Shown in pieces: positions 41,218 through 54,086 of a DNA stretch of 64,000 nt (position 1 is its first letter; every line of letters begins with the position of its first letter). The translations under genes were made by a program, and so were the position numbers. Source of the stretch: Bombardia bombarda (Eukaryota > Ascomycota > Sordariomycetes > Sordariales > Lasiosphaeriaceae); NCBI GenBank assembly GCA_030512295.1, contig JAULSR010000002.1, forward strand, positions 3,348,001-3,412,000. Direction: 5' to 3'. The notes under the pieces are model-generated. The model saw nothing but the letters and a program-made list of their open reading frames with translations, was not told the origin of the DNA and searched no databases.

Positions 41218-43579
41218 AAATTATCAAAGCCTTTGGGTGATTGAAGATGAAGCGCCCCGGTTTGGTCGAGGACGGCGGAACTCGTACTGAAATATATTTT
41301 ATTTTGTTTTCCTCGAGTAGGTAGTAGGTAGGGTGGTTGAGTTTGTCACAAGCAATTAGGGTTGTGTTGTGCAAAAGTTTCTTGGTCGGGTTTTATTTCC
41401 TTGTGACTGCGCTGCCTTGTGAAGGTGGTTCGTTGCCCGAGCTAATCGGCGTTAAAACGCGGTACGCACGACACTTGGCGGTTATGACGTTGGCTGGCGA
41501 ATCCTGAATATGCGTGGCTTTTGCCGACTGCAGATCAAGTGTATCTGGGGATGCCGATAGAGGAAGATAGAATAGAAGAAGAAGCGACGAGCAGCAGAGG
41601 GGAATGAGGAATAGCATCTGTATACTGTATATACGGGTCGTAGAATTCTTGCAGCCCTCCACCTCTCCCCAGAGTTCACAATAGCTTTTGTGAGGTCCAG
41701 TTAATCGTGATGGGATTTTGGTTGTTCTTTTGCATGTCCACATACAGGATGTACCTAGGTGTGAAAGGGAGGGGGCAAAGGGGTAAAACAAAAGTGATGG
41801 ATGTGGCTTTGAAGTAACGTACCTACCTAGCCAAAGTCCGACATGGACAAACCTTATTCGTTGACAAACCCTGTCACTGACTGTCATTGCTCCTTCCCGA
41901 GCAGTTAGGTGGTCCACCATCTGCCTTTATTGCCTTTTGAATTGTGGTGGGGATGCAAGATGTCAGTTGCGTTGTTTCCTTACAAGCTGTGTTGGGTCGC
42001 GGGTCTTTTTCTCGCCGCTCAAAATCCTCGTGCAAATGACAAAAGGGCGTGATAACTGATTGCACATGAAGGCATCATGGCGAAACTGTGAAAGCTCTTA
42101 TCTAGGTAGGTACCTTACCGAGGTATGGACGATGGTTCCTCCCTTAACTTTCCGATCCGACATATCATTCCATGCCTTATCTGTTCAGTTGCGAAGTTTC
42201 CTTACCTTCATCAACAAACAAACGATCCGTGTAAAAGGCGCCCATGAGACGGGCAGATACCAGCTAAGGCTTAATTCGGATATTTCCATGTGTCCCCGCG
42301 TGCCTACCGCCTTGGCCAACGTCAATGCTTGCACTGAATTCAATTCTCCACACATTTCACCGTATCCAAAGAGCTGCTCCGAGTCATTCCGCCGCTCTTT
42401 GGAACTGTCGGCAGAGCTCAGATGCCCGGGCCCAGAACTTTTGTGGAGCGCATGCGAGTCATATCCGTGGCCACATCGCTGTGGAAGGATACAATGCTGG
42501 TCGTATGGAGACAGCATCTGGTGCATCCGCCACCGGCTTCCATGCAGCAGCAAAGTCGCACCGAGGTCTCAAAAAGTTGCGGGAACGACATCGCTGCCTT
42601 GCCACGTTTTTTATCCCACCTCCCGAACTAGATTATAAGAGCAGTGCTCGGCTCCTGATCTGACCTAGGTATTCCTCATTTGTTGTCGAAATGCCGCATG
42701 TCTGTTTGGGCTGCTGCGCCGCTTTATTGAGAAAAAAAGAAAAAACCTAATTATAATCTCGTTGAAAGAATTGTCTTAGACCGCCATAGATGAACATCAA
42801 CCGGAAATGGGCTCTTGTTCTGTGCAAAAGGGGACCAGCAATGGGTCGCCCGTCGTCAATCGCGGTGTTGTCAGACGTCCTTCTCCTCCCCCTGATGAGC
42901 ATGCTGCCCAATTATACATACCCCTACCCACCACAGGCCAACCTCGCCTCAGCACTTTAATGGGACACGGGCCAGTTTAAATAAAGCTTGGCCGTTTAGC
43001 CCCCGGCCTTCCCCCACAAACCAACAGGGGTCTGCAGTGTGCACCGCGACCTTGTGAGCTTGCCAAGCGATTGGCCATCAATTGGGTCACAACAACGTAA
43101 GACCTTTACAAGTATCAGCCCTCGTGACCTACTGAAGTATACTGTCTATTCCGCCCACGCCTTTCTTTCACTACCACCAAACAAAGGAACAATAGAAAGC
43201 CACCTACCTAATTCTTTTGCACGAGTTCCGTTTCATGACTGTAGAACGCCCCTCCACCAAGCCTCCAAACCAAGCCCACTTACGATTATCATTTCTTTCC
43301 ACAATTTGAGAAATTCAACCCCCAAAACCCACCACTGCAGCTGCCCTGGAACCCCCCCCCAACCCCGGGTTATCGATACTACTTGAGAATGCTGTTGATT
43401 GGCGCCTGCTAGGACAACGGCAGCCGTTCTTACCTTGATTTTCTATCTGCGCCGAGATCGTCAACGCGGCGGAACACGACACAGGTCCTGTCGCACGGTG
43501 CATGCATACAACGGCAACGACAACCTAGAACTAGACCGAGCGGACACGATTACGGGATCGAGGCGAACGGGCTGGAATA
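41218..43579. other. 2.4-kb intergenic region, no gene recognised
   Basis: This is a divergent spacer. ORFs here show no known motif. The last 400 bases are C-rich and leader-like. Confidence 0.5.
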
Positions 43580-44935
43580 ATGTCCGGCACTAGCTCGCTC
43601 CCCACCGCCGTTGGCCGCCGTGTCACTCTCGGCCGGGTGCCCATGAGCCCGTCTATCAACGAGATACAGCGCCCGCGAGAGCTGCGTCTCCTGGTTGCCG
43701 CGAATGGGCCCCGGGACGTGGCGTTTGCCCAGTCCATCGCCGTGCGCCTGTCCAAGGACTCGCAGATCGCCACCCGCGCCATAGTCGACGACCTAACACA
43801 CAGATTAGCACAAGAAGTTATTGTGTTTCAGAATAAGAGTCTGAGGAAGGGCAGCGGCGGCGAAGATGGGCTGACTTCGAGGGAACTCGAGGAGGCCTAT
43901 CAGCACGCCTTTGAGTTGGTAGAATGGGCTGATTTGCTTGTGCTTGCCCCCATTGACGCAGACCATCTGGCCAAAATGATGAGTGGCATGGCTGATACGC
44001 TGCTCTTGGAGGTGCTGCGCAGCTGGGATGCATCAAAGAGGATACTCCTGATCCCCGGCATGACAACGCACATGTGGGAGAACCCCGTCACCAAGAGGCA
44101 GATGAGCAAGCTCCACCGCAAGTGGCATTGGATCAGAGTCCTGCCGCCGGTCCTCTGGCACTACGAGGACCGCGTCAACCCGAAGCGCATCGTCAAGTGG
44201 GACGGCTTCAACGAGGTGCTCGGCATCATCAAAAACCAGGCCGACCTCCTCAAGCTAGGCCACAACGTGGAAGTCGCCATCCAGCAAGGCACATCAATCA
44301 CCACCGGCGGCAGGAAACTCCACAGCACACTACCCCCGAGATCTGGAGCATTATTCTTGAGTACACCAACGACTGGGAGCTCGCCACCTCCCTCGGCGTC
44401 TTCACCACCCTCGAGATGCCCACCAGCGAGGGCTGGCGGCTCGCCCCTCGGGACCCCAACGACCCCCTCCAAGTCTTCATGCACGAGCTGGAATGGACTC
44501 TCTTGACTGCCAACACCCCGGCAATCTGCAAGAAGCTATCTGAAGCCCCCTCTACCTTCCACGACCTCTCCGCCCTTGCCGTCCACCTCATCTTCAAATT
44601 CTCCCTACGTGACGTGCTCTCGTACATCGAGTCTAACGTCTCGCACCTCTTCAAGTGCTTCGACGGCAAGACCATCCCCACTAAGGCATCCGCCTACTAC
44701 GGCCGCACAGACATCCTCGACTGGTGGGCCAAGTCGCCCTCCTTCCTCGAGAAGCAATACGACGCCGAGGCGCTCGACGGCGCGTCCATGCGCGGCTTCG
44801 TGCAGGTCCTCGACTGGTGGCGCCGCTCCGGCCTGCCACTCAAGTACACGGAAGCAGCGCTCGAGATGGCCAGCTCAAAGGGCCATCTGCACGTGCTCGA
44901 GTGGTGGCGCGAGGCGGCGCTGATGCAGGACTCGT

Positions 44936-44973
<38 letters not shown>

Positions 44974-45441
44974 CGTGGTGGTACCGCTTCAACAATCACG
45001 CCCAAGCCAGGCAAGGCCCTCCTCGCCGCGGCGCAGTACGGCCAGCTGGCCGTGATCCGCTGGTGGGAGGAGTGCGGCATCTCGGTCGACCACCAGGACC
45101 TCGTGTGCAAGATGGCCAGCCGCTACGGCCAGGTAAAAGTGCTCGACCTCTGGCGCGAGCTCCGCGGCGACGACAAGATGCAGTTCGACAACCAGATCCT
45201 CATCGAGGCCACGTTTCACGCGCACGTGCAGGTGCTCGACTGGTGGCGCCGGTACGCGCACGGCGAGCTCCCCGGCATGAACGGGCGCAAGGGGAAAAGG
45301 GTCGAGTACAAGACGATGGACGTCGAGGAGGCGCTTGAGGACTCGCTCGGGGACCAGACGAGGGTGAGGAGGTGGTGGGCGGAGAATGGGCTGAACCTGG
45401 GGCTGGGGACGAGCGAGTGGATGAAGTCGAGGTATTTGTGA
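43580..45441 (+). CDS. flavoprotein domain fused to DWW-type repeats (one-base frame break)
   Basis: Residues about 30-230 look like a flavoprotein (PPC-decarboxylase-like) domain: LRLLVAANGPRDVAFAQSIA, WADLLVLAPIDADHLAKMMSG, then RILLIPGMTTHMWENPVT. The frame breaks at a run of five C (44333-44337). One more C yields STLPPEIWSIILEYTNDWEL, an F-box-like start of a second module, and a continuous 620-residue product. The second half carries five to six repeats with the core (V/I)LDWW, for example GFVQVLDWWRRSG, GHLHVLEWWREAA, GQLAVIRWWEECG, HVQVLDWWRRYAH; these look like degenerate ankyrin-type helical repeats. A Ser8/Ala8 run from a triplet repeat (about 44934-44975) interrupts them. Flavin binding is inferred; the residues needed for decarboxylation were not confirmed. 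Confidence 0.75.
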
Positions 45442-45923
45442 GGTTTTCTTTTGGGGGGAGAAGGGGGGAAGGGGGGAAGGGGGGTTGTACGATGGGAAAT
45501 AAAAAGGGCAATGGTTTGGTGGCTGTTGGGCTTACCGGTCTGTTTGTGAAGCGTGGGCGGCAGGTGTACAAGGCCCTGGGATATCAGGCAGGAATATGTA
45601 AGGCTCTGCTCTGATGTATTGATAAGGCTCTGGCGTTGAGTTGTTTGATCGGCGCTCACGGAATGGGTAAAAGCGATGGATGGACGGACGGACGGAGAAT
45701 GTATGCCATGACATGATTACTGTCAAGAGGAGGGAAAGGGGGAGGGATATGACGGGTATCACGCGGTACTACTGCTATCAAAGTACACACCTGCTTGCCT
45801 ATACACATACACGACGACTGGCGTTTCTTGGGGCGTCACGCGTGATGGATGACAATATGGAGATGTTACAAGACAATTGAATTACAAACATTATTATTAT
45901 TACAAGCTCCATTAGCATCTGGG
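45442..45923. other. convergent 3' region
   Basis: G-rich runs (GGGGAAGGGGGG type) follow the flavoprotein stop. No gene is seen. Confidence 0.5.
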
Positions 45924-46590
45924 CTATTGGAATTTCGCCGGGTTGCTGGGTATCATTCGTCTCAGGACCTCGATCTGGCGCGTCTGCCCCTTGTTCCTCA
46001 GTTCTGCCACGCCTCGCCTGTCCGGCCGTCGCACACCGTTGGAGTAAACAACGGTAAAGTCTGGAACCACATCACCGGCGGCTATCTCGGTGTGGGGAGT
46101 GAGTGTGCAATGCTTTTTGCCATCAACGTTAGCATATAGCACCCCCATCTCTCAATCCTTGACCAACAGCAGCTCTTGAACTCACCTTGCCAACGACCGC
46201 CCCCGCGCCAACCTTGCACCCAACCCCGACAATCGTGCCATCGCCCACAACCGTGTCCCCCGCCTCGATCGCCGCGCCCACCTCCACCGTCACGTAGTCG
46301 CCCAGCGTCACGCCCTTGTCCGTTGTAGCAGTTCTATTGCTTGTGCCGACGGCGCCGACAGTGCTGCGCTCGTGGATGATGCACCGGCGGCCGATGGTGA
46401 TGCGTCCGCCGAGGGACTCGAGGCGGGCGCGCGGGTGGACGACGCTCTCGCTGCTGATGGTGATGGGGTGGGAGCCGGTCAGGAGGGCCGAGTCGGCGAT
46501 GGTGATGGAGGACGAGAACTGCACGGGGGGCTTGGGGCCGGCGGGTGGGAGGATCGAGTGGCGTTTGCTGCTGCTGGAGGTGGTGGCCAT
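45924..46590 (-). CDS. dynactin subunit 6 (p27)-like protein
   Basis: Exons 46590-46186 and 46112-45924 with a 73-nt intron (GTGAGT...AAAAAG) give 197 residues, close to the usual size. The ATG at 46590 is preferred over an in-frame one at 46623. The sequence is a left-handed beta-helix of hexapeptide repeats: ITIADSALLTG, ITISSESVVHPRARLE, ITIGRRCIIHERSTVG, VTLGDYVTVEVGAAIEAG, IVGVGCKVGAGAVVGK. The C-terminus CTLTPHTEIAAGDVVPDFTV and a charged helix fit dynactin p27. With p25 it caps the pointed end of the dynactin filament and helps dynein bind early endosomes in filamentous fungi. The acceptor AAAAAG is weak but the joined frame is perfect. Confidence 0.88.
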
Positions 46591-47212
46591 TTTGTTGTGT
46601 GGAAGATTGATTAAGTGGTTCAATGCTGCTGCTTGCTTTTGTTGTTATGGTTGTTGTTATTGCGGGGGGGTGGCAGTGGGGGACGCAGTGCATGGTGGTC
46701 TGTAGAGAAAGGTGGAAGCTTGTTTGGTCTGAGACGAGGGGGACAAATGTGATTGTATTTTTTGATTATTTAGCTTTAGCTTTCTGGGGTGCGTGGCATT
46801 GTCATATCCATGAGGTCGTGCATGTACCGTCAGATGCGTGGCAGGACCTACATTTCAATGTTTTGGTAGACCGTTGAACGACTGGCGGCATCTCCACTCC
46901 TATCGCGAGCTATCGAGTTAAGGTCAGGCCCGGGCAGAAAGGGAACGTGCAGTGTGATATGTTAGTGACTTCTTGGTTGCGCCACACATTGGCTGCCACA
47001 GCTGATGATGATGAGCTAATGGGTTTAGAAGTGGATCCCACAAAGCTCCCCCAGCCGCCAATCAGCGGCTGGCCAATCCAATCCATCAATTACCCAAGCA
47101 AGCTGGCAGCTGGCGGGATTGGGACCCGCAACAACCTCACATCTTCAAGACCAGTCTCTCCCGGCCATTGGCATCCCACCTCTGCTCAGGTGAGCAGCCA
47201 AACCCGCCCACA
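46591..47212. other. divergent promoter region
   Basis: This is shared by dynactin p27 (-) and the complex I gene (+). No other gene is seen. Confidence 0.5.
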
Positions 47213-48830
47213 ATGCTGTCACGAACCGCAGCGCCATCCAAGGCGGCGTCTGCCACGCGGGCCGCGGCCCAGCAATGCCGCAACTTCGCGACCGTCCAGG
47301 AGGGAACACCCGCCCCGAAACAGCGCACCTATGGCGGTCTCAGAGACCAGGACCGCATCTTCCAGAACCTGTACGGCCGCTACCCCCCCGACCTCAAGCA
47401 CGCCAAGAAGATGGGCGACTGGCACAAGACCAAGGAGATCCTCCTCAAGGGACACGACTGGATCATCGGTGAGGTCAAGGCCTCGGGCCTCAGAGGCCGT
47501 GGTGGAGCTGGTTTCCCTTCCGGCTTGAAATGGGTACGCAACACAGCGAGCTCTCTCCATAATGCATGCCTGCCCCAATTGACCCCAGAGACTGACCCGA
47601 GTAGTCCTTCATGAACTTCAAGGACTGGGACAAGGACACCAAGCCGCGCTACCTGGTCGTCAACGCCGATGAGGGCGAGCCGGGTACCTGCAAGGATCGC
47701 GAGATCATGCGCAAGGACCCCCACAAGCTGGTCGAGGGCTGCTTGGTAGCCGGGCGTGCCATGAACGCCACTGCCGCCTACATCTACATCCGCGGCGAGT
47801 TCATCCACGAGGCCGCCGTCCTCCAGAACGCCATCAACGAAGCATACAAGGAGGGCCTCATCGGCAAGAACGCCTGCGACTCGGGCTACGACTTCGACGT
47901 CTACATCCACCGCGGTGGCGGTGCCTACGTCTGCGGCGAGGAGACCAGTCTGATCGAGTCGCTCGAGGGCAAGCCCGGAAAGCCGCGTCTCAAGCCGCCA
48001 TTCCCCGCCGCCGTCGGCCTCTTCGGCTGCCCGTCGACCGTGGCCAACGTCGAGACCATCGCCGTGGCGCCCACCATCTGCCGCCGCGGCGGCAGCTGGT
48101 TCGCCGGCTTCGGACGCGAGCGCAACCAGGGCACTAAGCTCTTCTGCATCAGCGGCCACGTCAACAACCCCTGCACGGTCGAGGAGGAGATGAGCATCCC
48201 GATGCGCGAGCTGATTGACAAGCACTGCGGCGGCGTGCGCGGCGGCTGGGACAACCTCCTGGCCGTGATCCCTGGTGGATCTTCGACCCCCATCCTGCCC
48301 AAGGACGTGTGTGATAACCAGCTGATGGACTTTGACGCCTTGAAGGACAGCCAGTCGGGTCTCGGCACGGCGGCCGTCATCGTCATGGACAAGAGCGCCG
48401 ATGTCGTGCGCGCCATCTCGCGCCTCAGCCATTTCTACCGCCACGAGAGCTGTGGACAGTGCACACCCTGCCGCGAAGGTAGCAAGTGGACTGAGCAGAT
48501 CATGCAGCGGTTTGAGAAGGGCATGGGACGCGACAGGGAGATTGACATGCTCCAGGAGCTGACCAAGCAGGTCGAGGGCCACACAATTTGCGGTAAGTTT
48601 TTTTGCACATCTCGTCTTTCATATAAAACAAACACCATAACTGACGATGTATTCTTATAGCTCTCGGCGAGGCTTTCGCCTGGCCCATCCAGGGTCTCAT
48701 CCGCCACTTCCGGCCCGAGCTGGAAGCGCGAATGCAGAAGTTTGCAAAGGAGCAGGGCGGCGAGGCCCTGGCTGGCGGCTGGGAGCACGATGCCAAGTTC
48801 AAGGGCAAGTTGATCTCACCGGGCATGTAA
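47213..48830 (+). CDS. nuo51: NADH:ubiquinone oxidoreductase 51 kDa subunit (complex I, NDUFV1)
   Basis: Exons 47213-47533, 47605-48592 and 48661-48830 give 492 residues. The first 28 residues are Ala/Arg/Ser-rich, a mitochondrial presequence. NADH/FMN-binding motifs are GLRGRGGAGFPSGLKW and GGGAYVCGEETSLIESLEG, and NADEGEPGTCKDREI is also present. The N3 [4Fe-4S] ligands are in SCGQCTPCREG, with the fourth Cys in TICALGEAFAWP; the second intron splits the codon right after that Cys. The subunit takes electrons from NADH in the matrix arm of complex I. Sequence is highly conserved and all junctions are canonical. Confidence 0.98.
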
Positions 48831-49745
48831 ATGTGGGGAGGATGAAGGAAAATGACGGGGGAGTGGTGGTGGTTGAGATTAGATGGGGTGGCCAGATGAA
48901 CTCTAGAGAGATGGTATCGGCCACAAGCCTTTTGTACATTGTGCATTCATTACCTCGTCGTAGAACTGCCCGAATGGGCTATATTGTATTTACCTTTGTC
49001 ACAAGGGCGGGCGGGGGAGTTTTTGTTGGAAAAGATGAGAATGATGATACAGTGGTGATTTTGTGTTTTCCAATTGAGAGGTTGTTTTGTGCTTGTCTGT
49101 GAAGGGATAGGAGTCTCAAAATTGTGCCAACCAATTGCGTCTTATCCTCGATTGCCATGCATTTCCATGATTAATTTACTCCTGTTCAGCGCCCCTTGGA
49201 AAAACCATTGGCAGCCAATTCATATTTTGTGATTCAATGCCGTTGTTTCCACTGTGATGAGCAATTCCTTTGAATGAAGTGGTCGTGGGAGTCGGACCCC
49301 TTTCAGACCAAAGCTTGGCACGGATCTCATGGTTGCCAAGCGACACCGGCGGTGTGGAAAACATGTCTGTCATTAAGGTATGAACACCAATTGACACCGC
49401 CAGCAAACAAACAATGAAATAGATAGTTCTCGTCTTAGAAACTGCGTCGGCCTTAAAAACTCGCCTTCACTGTTTTATGTCATTTTGACTGGCTCCTTAT
49501 CCGGATCTTTTCTTCATTTTACCCGCCCGGTCTGCTGTGAGCTGTCTACCTACCTTAGGAACCGCTGCTCGAGAGCTTCGCAGCTTTCTGAGGGGCCGCC
49601 AATTGACCGATCAAAGGCCCCAAACATCTCATTCTCAGATATTTTTGCTTGAATATCCAATAAATTGAGTTGAGGGAGGAAACGGAAACGAATTGGTGTG
49701 AGTGGGTTCGTGGTTTTGCGCAGCTGAGCTGTCAGCAAAGTTGCG
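48831..49745. other. intergenic, nothing recognised
   Basis: It holds the 3' region of the complex I gene and the upstream region of PEX11. T-rich, no gene. Confidence 0.5.
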
Positions 49746-50945
49746 ATGGCGAATAAGGTCTCGGCGGAGGCGACGACGAAGAGCCGGACAAGTACCTTTG
49801 AGCAGTTTACTAGATTTTCTACAGATGCCAGTAAGATATTCTTTTTCTCTTTTTCTATATGCTGCTTTCATATCAATCTCTTCGATGTGAGAGATACGTG
49901 AATTGTCAGATATCGCCTTGACCTCTGGGGGGGTGAGATCGCAAACAAGCCATATCCTTTGCCATCATCAACAAAACGCAAACACAAACGTACTTACTCA
50001 CACCTCTTCCTCACAGCAGGCCTCGAACGCACATTCCGCTTCCTCCAAGCCCTCCTCCAAGTATTCGCCTACATCGCGCCCGCCCGCGCCCTCCTCGTCT
50101 CACTCATATCCCTCCTCCCCTCCCATCACACCAAAACAAAAGCACCAGCACTCATCCCAACCGAATCCATTATACCCCTCCTCCTCTCCCTCCGCGCCCG
50201 CTTTGCCCTCGGCCGCCGCTTCTTCCGCATATTTCGCTTCCTCGACTCCTTTGCCTCCGCATGGTCGCTCTACCACACCGCCGCTTCATCATCAACTACG
50301 ACCACCAGTCTCGAGACATGGCTCGATATCACTTCCCGCTCCTTCAACGGCATGTACCTACTCCTAGAGAGCCTGACCTTTGTCGAGGCGCTCGCCCTTG
50401 ACGGTGGGCTGAGCGTGTGGGACGCGCAGCGTGCCGCCTGGCTTAGCGTCGAGGGCCAGCGGCTCTGGTTCTTCGCGCTGTTGTGTGGTGTCGGTGCGGG
50501 GGTGGTGAGGCTGGTGAAAGCGTCGTTGGAGGAGGTGGAGGAGAGGAGAGAGAGGGAGAAGGAGAAGGAGAAGGAGAAGGAGAAGGAGAGGGAGAAGGAG
50601 AAGGAGAGGGAGAGGGAGAAGGAGAAGGAGAGGGAGAAGGAGAAGGAGATGTTGGGGGCGGGAGGGAAAGGGGCTGGTGGTGTCGGTGGGGAGGGTGAGA
50701 AGGATGGTGACGGTCATCAGCAACAGGACAGCATTATAGAGCAACGGGCGCTTCTGCAGAAACAACGCGAGAGAAAGACGCAACCCCGCCGTGTGCTACG
50801 GCGGCTGGTGGCAGACGTGTTAGACCTCGCAGTCCCCGGTGCTGTGATTGGCTGGGTACCGGTTTCGCCCGGGACGGTGGGGCTGGTCATGCTAGGCAGC
50901 ACTTATTTGACCGGCCTGGAGGTCTGGGAGCGATGTGGCAGGTAG
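49746..50945 (+). CDS. PEX11-family peroxisome proliferation protein with Lys/Glu insertion
   Basis: Exon 1 (49746-49830) and exon 2 (50017-50945) give 337 residues across a 186-nt intron (GTAAGA...CACAG). PEX11 features: TGLERTFRFLQALLQ near the start, SLRARFALGRRFFRIFRFLD in the middle, and hydrophobic segments including LWFFALLCGVGAGVVRLVK and the C-terminal PGTVGLVMLGSTYLTGLEVWE. The amphipathic N-terminal half is the part that tubulates the peroxisome membrane in this family. The protein is longer than usual because of a purely Glu/Lys/Arg stretch of about 35 residues encoded by GAGAAG repeats (50545-50648), followed by a Gly-rich stretch. A PEX11B/C-type paralogue is possible. Confidence 0.88.
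50545..50648. repeat. coding GAGAAG repeat in PEX11
   Basis: A purine-only tract of GAG, AAG and AGG codons that keeps the frame. It encodes alternating Glu and Lys with some Arg, predicted to be one long charged helix. Confidence 0.9.
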
Positions 50946-51818
50946 CTGTAGCTGCTGCCAAGATGTGGCCAGTTTAGGGAAGCAGTGGTACCAATTGTGC
51001 TACTGGGCTTTGCTGGACTGCCTCCAGACGCGCGTCGGTCGGGGGCTAGGAAAGGGGGCGAGGACGGGCGGTATTATGATGCCTTCGAGCTTGGAATATG
51101 ATAGGGGATCTCTGAACACCGGGTACGAGCCAACCTATCAGACACTTTTTATCTGCATGATGGGGTGTTGATGGTGTTCAGCATCATGATGCTACTGCAG
51201 ACGCTCTGCCACTCCTACACCATCTGATACCACACAATCTAGATTATGCTCAAACACCAGTGTTGTCTTTCATCAGCAAGGCTCTGTCAGTATGTTAAAT
51301 GGCAGATGTGAGGGTGAGCTGTCAAATCCGAGTTTGGGTTCTGTGAGTCGTTATTCTGAGACTTGAATTACCAATACAGGACGCCATGTCATATCAATTC
51401 TCATTGTTGGTTTCCCTTGCCTGGCTCTGTTATCGCCAACAAGAGCAATGGAACTGTCTTAAGCCTAGCTTAGCTACCTAATAACTTCACTACATGGTAA
51501 TGTGCTATCGCCATACTATTGCTTGATTCGGAATGACCGTTCCCTCCTTTCCATCGATGATAAATACCCAAAACAGCAAAACAAATACAACTAAGAAAGC
51601 ATATTCTTCCTGTTCCATATTGAGCTTCCCCGAAAATGCTTGCAATAGCCCTAAACCAGATATCACCTCGCTCGTCCAAATATGCGAGCCCAAGATTACG
51701 CCATGTTCCAGCCGTGGCCCAGTCCGTGTTTACAGTCTTGTAGGCACGGCGATGGGTTGCTGTGCTTGATGTTGAGTAGGAGGTTACTACTCCAGATTTT
51801 TATTGCAAGCGTGGTGAA
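50946..51818. other. convergent 3' region
   Basis: No gene is recognised between PEX11 and the small membrane protein. Confidence 0.5.
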
Positions 51819-52757
51819 CTAGGCCGCGACGGATACTCCACGAGGAGTACGATGGGTGTCGACATCCGGAGCAAGGCGGATGTACGAGTTGGAAGGCTTA
51901 TCAGCCCGGTCAATAGACACGCCAATCTTGAAGACGAATGTGCTGTGAAAGATCTTGAATATGGAGAGGACTCCAAGGAACAAGGCCAATGCACTAGGTC
52001 GGCGAGAACGTATTAGCATATAAAACAGTATAGCAGGCTGTGGTATACGATAAAAAGGAGAACCAAGGGAGGATTAAAAGGATGAAACGGCAGACAACAT
52101 ACCCAAGAACATAGTCGACAATCACCGGAGCCTTCATATTTATGCGTCTCCACCAGTCTGCATTACCTTCGGTTATGCCTATTTGTGACAATACAGGTGA
52201 TCAGTAAACAAAGTCTTTTGACAATAGTTTCTTCATTCGTTAAGAGTGAGGGAGAAGTCCGACTTACCGGTGAGAACCATAATAGCAGTGCCGACGGAGA
52301 TGTCGACAAGGCTGTGCAACGGGATTGGCTTGCTCTTTTTACGGCCGTCATCGTCGCCGCCGTCATCGCCACCGTAGCTGCATGTGCATTCTCCAATCTG
52401 GAACGAAATCAAGGTCGGAATTGAGACGGAGCTGTCTGGTTCCTTTCGTTTGGACTGGGGCCAGAGTCGACCCAGGCACCAGAGTACATACAGAAGCTCG
52501 ACGATCATGATGAGCACAACGGTGAAAGTGATGGTGAACTTCCCGATAGTCCCCCACACAATGGTAGAAGCAAGTGATAGAACGGCGACGATCACTCGGA
52601 GAATCCATAGTGGGTTGACGCGGAGATTCCATGAGCCGTCGTTCTCGGCATCGATGGTGTCACGACGGACATAGCTGGCTGCCGGCGGGGTGAGAGGCCG
52701 GTAGACCATGTCCGGGCTGAGACCTGACGGTTGCTTCGAGAGGAGCGGAGCAGCCAT
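51819..52757 (-). CDS. small multi-pass membrane protein, unknown function
   Basis: Exons 52757-52268, 52178-52103 and 51993-51819 give 246 residues, with canonical introns of 89 and 109 nt. Hydrophobic segments: PLWILRVIVAVLSLASTIVW, TITFTVVLIMIVELLYVLWC, VDISVGTAIMVLTG and APVIVDYVLGALALFLGVLS, so about four transmembrane helices. Between the second and third lies an acidic, Gly/Asp-rich loop (YGGDDGGDDDGRKKSK). The N-terminus (MAAPLLSKQPSGLSP) is hydrophilic. The arrangement recalls four-helix MARVEL-like or claudin-like fungal proteins, but no diagnostic motif is seen. Confidence 0.82.
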
Positions 52758-54086
52758 TGTATCTGACGGGGTATATGGGGGTGGACTAGGAGAGAACAGG
52801 CGTGGTCTCTCGGCCGTGAAAATAAACTTGAAGTTTCTGTCGTCTACTGGTCTAGAGATGACTTAGGATGAGGCGACTGAGGTGAAGAAGCTGGGGATGC
52901 ACCTACCTTTCGTCAAACATCGCCGCGGGAGAGGCTTGTCTTATACAGACACCGAGCCGCCGGGCAGACGCGGGGGGAGCGCTCAGCCTGCTTCAGGGGG
53001 TGGGATGTACGTACATAGAGCAATCGAGTGCTGCGCTGATTGAACAGTACCCAGATTGAGTAGTAGAGAAGAGCAAACCAGCAGCAAACCACTCGGCCTG
53101 GGAAATAAACAACACGAGACGTCAACGCGGTGCCAAGCCAAGGTACCTAGCTGCACACTACACAACAGAAGGGTCTAGTACACGGCCGCGACGAAGCGCG
53201 ACTGGTTTTTATTTTATTTCGGTGCCTAAACTTCTGAAGTCCGTATTCCCGTCATTGGGTGAGAAGGCAGACCCGTCGCCCAGGCGCATGGCCAAATGGG
53301 GTAGGAATGTCACGCATTGAGTGCATGAAAGCTTCCCCTTGGGAACGCGTCGTCAGCTCTTCAGATCGGCGCCAGCATGTTTATGGGATTTTGGGCGTAT
53401 AGAGTATAGACCCCATCCATTACGAAAGTACGTAGTACCAACGGCAGGACAGGGGGCCAACAAGAGGCGGCTGCTGCACCGCTTATCCTAGGCAGACGTT
53501 ATTGAACTGAGATAAATAGTTTGCTGGTTCTCAGACAGATGGCCATATTGAACGGTGTCTTTGGACTTTTGAGTTGGGTGGAGAACAACGTTATGAATTT
53601 GAGGCTATTCAGAGCTCATAACGGTGACGGAGTCCCAGGATCCAGGCGCGGGCAGGGCTCACCAGCTCCCGGAGCCCCAAACTCTGGGCCACGGTTATTG
53701 AGCTGAGACGATGATAGGAATCTGAAGCATGACGCTTGAAAGCACTTCGTAGGGCGTCTTAAGATTAAACAGACAATACGAGTATAGCTGCGACCTGCTC
53801 GATAAGGTTCACTAACAGCGGTACATGATTGATCAGGAAATGCACACAGGCAACTTTGACTGGAAGAGCCCTGCACAAACGACACCAGGGGTCCGGTTCA
53901 CCCCAAAAGAAGAAAGCGGGGTGCAGGGGCAGAAAAAGAAAAAGGCGGTCAGTGGCCAATTGCTGCTTCCCGCGAGAATTGATCAAGCCATCGCAATCGA
54001 TTTTTTTTCTGCCGAGCACCTGAACCTTATTGTCTTTACTCTCCAGTTGAATTCGCGCGGCAACTGAACTCAGCGCCCACTCATTT
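52758..54086. other. divergent intergenic region
   Basis: This is upstream of both the membrane protein gene and the SRP40-like gene. No gene is recognised. Confidence 0.5.

Noticed and set aside
47380..48582. 400-codon minus-strand ORF over the complex I gene
   Set aside because: Antisense shadow of a highly conserved coding exon.
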